Source: Actinoplanes flavus (GTDB taxonomy: Bacteria; Actinomycetota; Actinomycetes; Mycobacteriales; Micromonosporaceae). Taken from it: 64,000 nt of DNA. Numbering within the stretch: the stretch's first letter is position 1; each line of letters begins with the position of its first letter. Location: NCBI RefSeq assembly GCF_017592555.1, contig NZ_JAGFNS010000004.1, positions 124,001 through 188,000 of the forward strand, written 5' to 3'. The notes below the pieces were generated by a model that did not search any database, had not been told where the DNA came from, and saw only the letters and a list, made by a program, of their open reading frames with translations. Of this stretch, positions 58,038-64,000 are shown piece by piece. The position numbers were made by a program, and so were the translations under genes.

Positions 58038-59785
58038 CGCTCTGCCGCCGTCGTCCAGCCGTGGCGCCACGACGTCCAGGCCGACGCCGGCCTGGACGGG
58101 TTCGTGGCCGGCCTGGACGGGTTCGTGGCCGGCCTGGACGGGTTCGCGGTTGGCTGGGACGGGTTTGTGGCTGGCTGGGACGGGTTCGCGGTTGGCTGGG
58201 ACGGGTTCGCGGTTGGCTGGGACGGGTTCGCGGTTGGCTGGGACGGGTTCGCGGTTGGCTGGGACGGGTTCGCGGTTGGCTGGGACGGGTTCGTGGCCGG
58301 CCGGAGCCGGTGACGCCGGGCTCCGGCGCGGGCGGCCGCCGCGTTCGCCTCGCGGCGCAGGCTGTCCCGGGCGTCGGCGGCGAGTTGCGCGTCGTGCCAG
58401 GCGGTCGCCTCGGCGGCGGCGGCCCACCGGTACAGCTGATCACGGACGGCGGCGACCGCCCGGCTCAGGACCAGCTCCTGGTCGACGGGGTGCAGTCGCG
58501 GATTCCAGCCGCCCTCGCCGGAGGCCAGATCGGCCAGCACCGTGGCGGGCAGGTCACCGCGCTCGACGGCGGCCGCGGCGGCACGGTGCAGGAAGCGGGC
58601 GCGGTCGGCGTACTCGGCGACGGTGCGCCGGGTGCGCGGTGTCCGGAACGCGGCGGCCGCGCTGACTCGCGCCAGCCGCTGTTCGGCGTCCTGCCAGCTC
58701 TGCCAGGCCTCGGCGGCGGCCCGATCGGTCTGCCGCCAGTGCTCCCGCCAGCGGTCGGCGGCCTCGGCGGCGCGGGAAGCCGCGACCAGCAACTCGGCGG
58801 CGTAACGCTGGGCCTCGACCGCCTCGGCGTGCCATCGGGCGAGAGCCTCCCGGCGACGGCGCACCGCCGGGATCCGGGCCGCCAGCGGGTGGAGACGCCG
58901 CCACGCGCCCTGACCGGCGGCTGCCAGCAGGCCGGGAATCCGGGGCGGGAACAGGCGCAGCCAGCGTGCCGTCCGGGCGCGGGCCGTCCGGATCCGTGGG
59001 GGAAGCTCGCGAAGACGCCGCGCCGCCCGGCGGCGGGCCGTGGCCGGCAATCCGGCGATGTGTGTCAGGGACCGAAGTAGATGCTGTCGTGCCTGGCGGC
59101 CGGTCGTGGCCGGCAATCCGGCGATGTGTGTCAGGGACCGAAGTAGATGCTGTCGTGCCTGGCGGCCGGTCGTGGCCGGCAATCCGGCGATGTGCGGCAA
59201 GTCGAGATGCAGATGCCGTCGTGCCCGGCGGCCGGTGGTGGCTGGCAATCCGGCGATGTGTGTCAGGGACCGAAGTAGATGCTGTCGTGCCTGGTGGCCG
59301 GTGGTGGCTGGCACTTCGGCGATGTGCGGCAGGTGCAGGTGCCGGTGCAGATGCAGACGTGCCTGGTGGCCGGTGGTGGCCGGCAATCCGGCGATGTGCG
59401 GCAGGTCGAGATGCAGATGCTGTCGTGCCTCGCGGCCGCTCGTAGCCGGCGCCTCCGCGACCCGCTCCCCGGCACTGCGGCGGACTGCGGTCGCGGTGCT
59501 GCGGCGGGGGACGGTCGCGGCGCGGCGGGGAGCGGTCGCGGCGCCGCGGCGGACTGTGGTCGCGGCTCTCGGAAGAAGCGTGGCCGGTCGGCGGCTCGGG
59601 GTCACCGGCACGGACAGGACACGATCGTGACCGCCGGCCAGGAACGCGGGGATGCCCGACAGCGAGCGGCGGAGGCGACGGCCGGCCACCAGGAAGAGCG
59701 GGGCCAGCGTCGACACCAGCGATGTCAGTCGGCGCGCGAACAACACGGACCATCGCGGCCAGGCGCGCGACAGGTCCTTGGGCAT
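57977..59785 (-). CDS. 602-aa repeat-rich helical protein of unknown function
   Basis: Starts at ATG 59785 (MPKDLSRAWPRWSVLFARRL). A hydrophobic segment lies near residues 18-35. A block of about six 22-residue repeats (HIAGLPATTGRQARQHLLRS type) covers about 115-250. A long Ala/Arg helical region with conserved Trp follows (about 310-500). Ten copies of a heptapeptide (Asn-Pro-Ser-Gln-Pro-Thr-Ala) make up about 495-565, then a short tail. Very basic overall. I know no family. Both arrays keep frame exactly on this strand (66- and 21-bp units), which supports real coding. It overlaps the EAL gene end by 61 bp. Confidence 0.7.
   Translation of the reverse strand: MPKDLSRAWPRWSVLFARRLTSLVSTLAPLFLVAGRRLRRSLSGIPAFLAGGHDRVLSVPVTPSRRPATLLPRAATTVRRGAATAPRRAATVPRRSTATAVRRSAGERVAEAPATSGREARQHLHLDLPHIAGLPATTGHQARLHLHRHLHLPHIAEVPATTGHQARQHLLRSLTHIAGLPATTGRRARRHLHLDLPHIAGLPATTGRQARQHLLRSLTHIAGLPATTGRQARQHLLRSLTHIAGLPATARRRAARRLRELPPRIRTARARTARWLRLFPPRIPGLLAAAGQGAWRRLHPLAARIPAVRRRREALARWHAEAVEAQRYAAELLVAASRAAEAADRWREHWRQTDRAAAEAWQSWQDAEQRLARVSAAAAFRTPRTRRTVAEYADRARFLHRAAAAAVERGDLPATVLADLASGEGGWNPRLHPVDQELVLSRAVAAVRDQLYRWAAAAEATAWHDAQLAADARDSLRREANAAAARAGARRHRLRPATNPSQPTANPSQPTANPSQPTANPSQPTANPSQPTANPSQPATNPSQPTANPSRPATNPSRPATNPSRPASAWTSWRHGWTTAAERQPVRRPTIEWAAPVTRARS
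58095..58304. repeat. Tandem repeat, ten units of 21 bp
   Basis: Each unit starts GACGGGTT and ends with a GGCTGG or GGCCTG block. Units begin at 58095 and every 21 bases to 58284. On the minus strand they encode the heptapeptide Asn-Pro-Ser-Gln/Arg-Pro-Thr/Ala-Ala/Thr. The middle units are nearly identical, so copy number may vary between strains. Confidence 0.95.
59041..59442. repeat. Tandem repeat, six units of about 66 bp
   Basis: Units begin at 59041, 59107, 59173, 59239, 59305 and 59377 (the fifth is 72 bp long), with a partial seventh at 59443. Two sub-types alternate, one with GTCAGGGACCGAAG and one with GCAGGTCGAGATG. They encode 22-residue helical repeats of the 602-aa protein; the extra 6 bp keeps the frame. 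Confidence 0.92.
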
Positions 59786-59864
59786 GTTCCCGACCGTACC
59801 CGCAGGCCGTGGCCACCTCATCCGCCCCAGAGGGTGATGTGAGGCTCTTTCGGCGCAGAAGTCG

Positions 59865-60004
59865 GGTGGCGCGAACCGCCTGAGCAAGCGATTCGCGCCA
59901 CCGGGTAACGCGGTCGGCGGCGCGTATGCCCGCCGGGTGGCGGGAACCGGCTGGGCAAGCGGTTTGCGCCACCCGGTAACGCGGTCGGCGGCCCGTACAC
60001 CCGG
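59865..60004. repeat. Two tandem 70-bp units, each with a hairpin
   Basis: Unit 1 (59865-59934) and unit 2 (59935-60004) are near-identical. Unit 1 holds a perfect 11-base inverted repeat (GGTGGCGCGAA and complement, 16-base loop, 59865-59902); unit 2 has the same with two mismatches. They lie between the end of the lyase gene and the start of the 602-aa gene, both on the minus strand. Candidates are a double terminator or a REP-like element. Confidence 0.8.
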
Positions 60005-60041
60005 CTGATGGCGGCGGCGATGGGCCGCGCCGGAATCTCGC

Positions 60042-61235
60042 CTAGATCTTGGCGCCGACGGCGGAGCCGTTGGCCGGAACCAGGAAGGTGGACGACGGGA
60101 TCGAGCCGTCGGCGGCGCGTGCCCCGGTGATCACCGACTGGTCGATGCTGAGCAGGGTCCAGGTGCCGCCGATGTTCCACGAGTTTCCGGAGGCGGTGGA
60201 CGAACCGAGGGCGACCGCGGTGGCGTTGCCGACGGCCAGGTTGGCGGTCAGTCTCGAGGTGGAGCCACCGTCGACGTCGAAGCCGGTCTTCACGTTCTTC
60301 CAGGCGGTGCTGCGGTTGATCACGATGGCGCCGGTGTTGCCGTTGTCGGTGAAACCGTGCGCGGCGTTGCTGAACGCGAACGTGTTGCCGACCGTGTGCG
60401 CGGCCGCCGGGCCGGTGCCGCCGCTGCCGCCCAGCTTGAAGCCGTTGCCGTCGCCGGAGAAGTTCGGGATGCTCCAGCGGTTGTAGCCGTTGCCGTACGC
60501 CAGGCTGTTCTGGATCGTGACGGGCGAGGTGAAGGCCCACGCGTCGAAACCGTCGTCGACGTTGTTCCAGAGCCGGGCGCCGCGGACCACGTTGCCGGTG
60601 CCGGTGCCCTCCTTGATGCCGAGGCCGTCGGCGCTCTCGCCGTTCTTGCGCGGGTCCCGGTTGCCGTAGCTGTCCAGGTTCAGGATCAGGTTGTTGGCCG
60701 AGGAGCCCTGCAACTGGAAGCCGGTCTCGTAGTTGCTCCGGGTGACCAGCCGGTCGAACGTGTTGTTGTTGCAGCCGGCGCAGTAGATCCCGTACGGCCC
60801 GTTGGCGATTTCCAGGCGCACGAGCTTCCAGTACGACGCCTCCATGTGGATGGTGCCACGCTGCGCGGCGGGGATGGTGGAGCCGACCGCGCCCGGGGTG
60901 TAGCCGAGGGCCTCGCCGTCGATGATCACGCGTTCGCTGCCGTACGCGGTGAGGGTGTAGGGCGCGCTCGCCGTACCGCTCTTGGTGATCTGGATGTTGG
61001 TGGTCAGCGCGTAGGTGCCGCCGCGGACCGCGACGGTGCCGCCGGCCGGGACCAGACTTATCGCTTTCTGAATGGTGGCGAGCGGCGCGGACAGGGTGCC
61101 GGCGTTGCTGTCGCTGCCGTTCACCGCCACGTAGAGCGTGGTGGTGGCGGCCGACGCCGATGGGATTCCGGTGATGATTCCGGCGGTTAGCGCGATGCCC
61201 GCGACAGCCGTGGCCAGCACATTCCGGGATTTCAT
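60042..61235 (-). CDS. Secreted parallel-beta-helix polysaccharide lyase (PL9-like)
   Basis: 397 aa. Signal peptide about residues 1-29 (ATAVAGIALTAGIITGIPSASA). The chain begins with the DUF1565-type segment (TLYVAVNGSDSNAGTLSAPL, ATIQKAISLVPAGGTVAVRG) and continues as right-handed beta-helix repeats with NNTFDRLVTRSNYETGFQLQ and DDGFDAWAF, as in pectate lyase family 9. AAAGGAG precedes the ATG at 61235. It diverges from the PL1 genes, so the region is a pectin-degradation locus. Confidence 0.88.
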   Translation of the reverse strand: MKSRNVLATAVAGIALTAGIITGIPSASAATTTLYVAVNGSDSNAGTLSAPLATIQKAISLVPAGGTVAVRGGTYALTTNIQITKSGTASAPYTLTAYGSERVIIDGEALGYTPGAVGSTIPAAQRGTIHMEASYWKLVRLEIANGPYGIYCAGCNNNTFDRLVTRSNYETGFQLQGSSANNLILNLDSYGNRDPRKNGESADGLGIKEGTGTGNVVRGARLWNNVDDGFDAWAFTSPVTIQNSLAYGNGYNRWSIPNFSGDGNGFKLGGSGGTGPAAAHTVGNTFAFSNAAHGFTDNGNTGAIVINRSTAWKNVKTGFDVDGGSTSRLTANLAVGNATAVALGSSTASGNSWNIGGTWTLLSIDQSVITGARAADGSIPSSTFLVPANGSAVGAKI

Positions 61236-61268
61236 GGGGATCTCCTTTGCGGGAACGCGCCGACGTGG

Positions 61269-61284
61269 GGGAATGCGCTTTCCC
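61269..61284. promoter_or_regulatory. LacI-type operator candidate before the lyase gene
   Basis: GGGAATGCGCTTTCCC, a palindrome with one mismatched pair and a central GCGC, resembling LacI-family operators and the CebR site near 8 kb. It lies 34-49 bases upstream of the PL9-like gene. The rest of the 283-bp divergent gap (61236-61518) holds a likely plus promoter, TTGACT (61373-61378), 17 bases, TTAGGG. Confidence 0.5.
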
Positions 61285-61518
61285 GCCGGGAACCTACAGC
61301 AGGGTTCGAGGCGGGTCAATCCGTCATGGTTCGCAGTGGGTGCGACTGCAACATTCCTGCAAACGGAAAGCATTGACTGCCTCGGATGCGCGATTTTAGG
61401 GTCGGCCACAAGGTTTCGCGGAGGTTTCACAGCCGCGGACGGCGCATTCCCCGATGTGGCCGTCCACATCCCCTTGACGCTGTTTCCGCCACCCGTCCCC
61501 GTTCCCCCGGGAGTAGCC

Positions 61519-63069
61519 ATGCGCAAGATCGGATGGCTCGTGGGCGGTGCCGCGGTCACCGTGCTCGCCAGCGCGGTGATCGGCGGCCCCGCCCGGGCCG
61601 ACGCCCTGTTCACCGATGATTTCGACGACGGCAGCGCCGACGGCTGGAGCCGTAACGGCGGCGCCTGGTCGATCGTCACCGACGGCACACCCGCCTACCA
61701 GCAGACCAGCGCCGGCACCAACGCCCGCGCGCTGGCCGGAACCACCACCTGGACCGACTACTCGGTGCGGGCACGGGTCAAACAGGTCGGCGCCGGCACC
61801 TCCGCCGGGGTGGCCGCCCGCGCCCAGTCCACCAGCCAGTACTACACCCTCGTGATCGCCGGCGGCGCGGCCCAGTTGCAGCGCGTGTCCGGCGGAACGG
61901 CCACCACCCTCGCCACCGCGGTCGTCGGCGGCGGCGCCGGGACATGGCGGACCCTGGCGCTCGACGTGCGGGGCAGCGCCCTCACCGGCTACGTCGACGG
62001 GGCCGCCGTGGTCCGGGCCGCCGACACCACGTTCACGCGTGGCAGGATCGGGCTCGTCACCTCGTACGCCGCCGCGGTCTTCGATGATGTCGCGGTCGAC
62101 ACCGCCGCGCCGGGCCCCGGCCCGTCGCCCACCTCGCCGTCACCGACCACCCCGCCGCCGCCCGGCGGATGCGCCGTCACCGGCGCGGCGACCGGCTTCG
62201 CGGCCGGCACCACCGGCGGCGCCGGCGGACCGACCGTCCAGGTCGACACCGCCGCCGAGTTGCTCTCCTCGATCGCCACGCCCGGCCCGCTCACCATCTG
62301 CGTCGTCGGCACGATCACGCTGCCCGCCGGCATGTACGACGTGACCAGCGACAAGTCGATCGTCGGCGTCGGCGCCACCGCGGGCATCACCGGTGGCGGA
62401 TTCAACATCGGACTCCCGGTTTCGGACGTCACCTCGCCGCCCGCCGACGCGGTGCACAACGTGATTGTCCAGAACTTGACGTTCCGCAATGCCAGTGACG
62501 ACTCGATCAACGTACAGATGTACTCGCATCACGTATGGATCGACCACAACGACCTGGCACAGGGCTACGACGGGCTGATCGACATCAAGCGCGGGTCGTC
62601 CCTGGTGACGGTGTCGTGGAACCACACCCACCACCACACCAAGAACATGCTGCTCGGCCACGACGACGCCAACGGCGCGCAGGACACTGGGCGGCTCAAG
62701 GTCACCTACCACCACAACTGGTTCGACGCGACACCACAGCGCAACCCGCGGGTCCGCTTCGGTGAGCCGGTGCACGTTTACAACAACTACTACTTCTACA
62801 ACACCGACACCGGCGTGGCCTGCCAGAACACCGCCGGATGCCTGGTCGAGGGCAACTACTTCGAGGACGTCGAGGAGCCGGTCACCAACACGTACGCCGG
62901 GCCGTCCGGCCGCTGCGTGGCCCGCAACAACGTCTTCGTGGGGGAGTCCGGCACACCCGACTGCAGCGGCACCGTGCAGGAGCCGTCCGGCTACTACGGC
63001 TACACCCTGGACGACCCGAACCAGGTGAAGGCCATCGTCACCGCCGGCGCGGGTGTCGGGAGGCTCTGA
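61519..63069 (+). CDS. Secreted pectate lyase (PL1) with N-terminal jelly-roll domain
   Basis: 516 aa. Signal peptide about 1-29, then a LamG/DUF1080-like beta domain (about 30-195, LFTDDFDDGSADGWSRNGGA), a Pro/Ser/Thr linker (about 197-215) and a family 1 pectate lyase (about 220-516) with NVIVQNLTFRNASDDSINV, HHVWIDHNDLAQGYDGLIDI and the catalytic-region RNPRVRFGEPVHVYNNYY. ATG at 61519. Its stop overlaps the start of the next lyase (TGATG). Confidence 0.92.
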   Translation: MRKIGWLVGGAAVTVLASAVIGGPARADALFTDDFDDGSADGWSRNGGAWSIVTDGTPAYQQTSAGTNARALAGTTTWTDYSVRARVKQVGAGTSAGVAARAQSTSQYYTLVIAGGAAQLQRVSGGTATTLATAVVGGGAGTWRTLALDVRGSALTGYVDGAAVVRAADTTFTRGRIGLVTSYAAAVFDDVAVDTAAPGPGPSPTSPSPTTPPPPGGCAVTGAATGFAAGTTGGAGGPTVQVDTAAELLSSIATPGPLTICVVGTITLPAGMYDVTSDKSIVGVGATAGITGGGFNIGLPVSDVTSPPADAVHNVIVQNLTFRNASDDSINVQMYSHHVWIDHNDLAQGYDGLIDIKRGSSLVTVSWNHTHHHTKNMLLGHDDANGAQDTGRLKVTYHHNWFDATPQRNPRVRFGEPVHVYNNYYFYNTDTGVACQNTAGCLVEGNYFEDVEEPVTNTYAGPSGRCVARNNVFVGESGTPDCSGTVQEPSGYYGYTLDDPNQVKAIVTAGAGVGRL

Positions 63070-63989
63070 TGCACACGATTCTCGCCACGCTGCTGGCCTG
63101 GCCCGCCGTGTTGCTCGCGCCCACCGCCGCCGCCGACGGTTTCGCCGCCGGCACCACCGGAGGCGTGGCCGGGCCGACCGTCACCGTCACGACCGCCGCG
63201 CAACTGGCGCAGTACGCCGGGGCGAACACCCCGTACACGATCATGGTTTCCGGGCGGATCACGGCGAGCGGCATGATCACAGTGGTCGCGAACAAGAGCA
63301 TCCTCGGCGTCGGATCCACCGCCGAGATCACCGGCGGCGGCCTGCAACTGGGCACCACCACCCGGCCCGGGAACAACGTGATCATCCGCAACATCCGGTT
63401 CAGCAACGCCTCGGACGACTCGGTCAGTGTCACGAACAAGGCGCACCACGTGTGGATCGACCACAACGAGTTCCTGCCGGGCTACGACGGATCGCTCGAC
63501 ATCAAGCGGCAGTCCACCAACGTGACCGTCTCCTGGAACCGGTTCCTCGGCACCGACAAGACGATGCTGCTGGGGCACTCCGACACGTACACCGCCGACG
63601 TCGGATATCTGCGGGCCACCTATCACCACAACTACTTCGAGGGCTCCAACCAGCGGCATCCGCGGGTGCGCTTCGGCGAGCCGGTGCACGTCTACAACAA
63701 CTACTACAAGAACATCGGGCTGTACGGCATCGCGTCCACCGAGAACGCCGGTGTGGTGGCGGAGGGCAACTATTTCGAGAACGTGCCCTACCCGTGTCAC
63801 TCCACCGGTGGGTACGCCGAAAGCGCCCCCGGCCGGCTGGTGCAGCGAGGCAACGCGTTCGTGAACTCCGGAGGCTGCGAGGCGGGCGGGTCCGTCACCG
63901 AACCGTCGGCGTTCTACTCGTACACGCTGGATCCGGCGTCGTCGGTGCCGTCGCTGGTCACCGCCGGCGCCGGAGTGGGGAGGCTGTGA
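63069..63989 (+). CDS. Secreted pectate lyase (PL1), single domain
   Basis: 306 aa. Short signal peptide (LATLLAWPAVLLAPTAAA) directly followed by a PL1 catalytic domain closely related to the upstream one (NVIIRNIRFSNASDDSVSVT, HHVWIDHNEFLPGYDGSLDI, RHPRVRFGEPVHVYNNYYKN). Both end in GAGVGRL and both stop in TGATG followed by CAC, so the pair looks like a tandem duplication in which this copy lost or never had the N-terminal module. Confidence 0.93.
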   Translation: MHTILATLLAWPAVLLAPTAAADGFAAGTTGGVAGPTVTVTTAAQLAQYAGANTPYTIMVSGRITASGMITVVANKSILGVGSTAEITGGGLQLGTTTRPGNNVIIRNIRFSNASDDSVSVTNKAHHVWIDHNEFLPGYDGSLDIKRQSTNVTVSWNRFLGTDKTMLLGHSDTYTADVGYLRATYHHNYFEGSNQRHPRVRFGEPVHVYNNYYKNIGLYGIASTENAGVVAEGNYFENVPYPCHSTGGYAESAPGRLVQRGNAFVNSGGCEAGGSVTEPSAFYSYTLDPASSVPSLVTAGAGVGRL

Positions 63990-64000
63990 TGCACGGGATC
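63989..64000 (+). CDS. Start of a further coupled gene, cut by the window edge
   Basis: Only ATGCACGGGATC is visible, overlapping the stop of the preceding lyase in the same TGATG form. The repeated junction suggests a third exported lyase or related hydrolase in the operon. Product unknown. Confidence 0.4.

Noticed and set aside
58095..58304. Possible CRISPR array
   Set aside because: The units are contiguous 21-bp tandem repeats with no unique spacers and lie in frame within a coding region.

Overview
The window is very GC-rich, gene-dense DNA with strong G/C third-position bias. It carries many GTG starts, apparently leaderless genes and actinobacterial family markers: F420-type luciferase-like oxidoreductases, a SARP regulator, a CebR-type operator, a DUF6461 protein, an ECF42/DGPF pair and a lasso peptide cluster. 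This fits a filamentous actinomycete. Micromonosporaceae (Actinoplanes-like) is my best guess, but nothing in the sequence proves the genus.

Layout. 0-8 kb: a P450 cut by the window edge with a divergent ferredoxin, a DGPF/ECF42 sigma pair, an FGGY sugar kinase, a FUSC-type membrane protein, and a secreted glycosidase under a CebR-like operator. 8-13 kb: a small HTH regulator followed, on the minus strand, by a complete lasso peptide operon (A-C-B1-B2-ABC). Its 41-codon precursor, too short for most gene callers, has a citrulassin-like core. 13-18 kb: a P-loop kinase, a SpoU methylase, an ArsR/SRPBCC pair, a PaaK-like ligase, a zinc-ribbon protein and a GNAT-like protein.

18-24 kb, the most original part: a minus-strand set of MauE-like and TlpA-like redox proteins, an ABC exporter, a SARP regulator, a 74-aa peptide with eight cysteines all in its last 50 residues, an S26 signal peptidase and a TPR/P-loop protein. 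Four direct repeats of 10-11 bp period lie between the SARP and peptide genes, as expected of a SARP target. I propose a SARP-switched export and disulfide-maturation system for a small cysteine-rich peptide.

24-30 kb: a two-component pair, a PAP2 phosphatase, a secreted lipase and an F420-type oxidoreductase with a corrupted G/C-homopolymer stretch. 30-34.4 kb is accessory DNA: an SNF2 helicase remnant, a CHAT protease, a perfect SOS (LexA) box followed by a 7-codon leader ORF and a 45-aa one-helix membrane peptide, an IS5-type transposase remnant, a tRNA 3' half and a 38-bp direct repeat. It looks like the scar of integrative elements.

34-52 kb is ordinary chromosome with a sulfur theme: metX-metY-CoA-binding protein, OsmC plus a flavoprotein, and an ssu sulfonate operon behind a LysR gene. 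A GNAT gene and an XRE/cupin regulator diverge from overlapping start codons inside a palindrome. 52-60 kb: an M1 metallopeptidase, a Vps62-like protein, a NYN nuclease-like protein, an EAL/DICT protein, and a 602-aa protein built around two tandem-repeat arrays. 60-64 kb: secreted polysaccharide lyases (one beta-helix protein, two PL1 pectate lyases in tandem and the start of a further coupled gene), which with the CebR-type glycosidase point to growth on plant polysaccharides.
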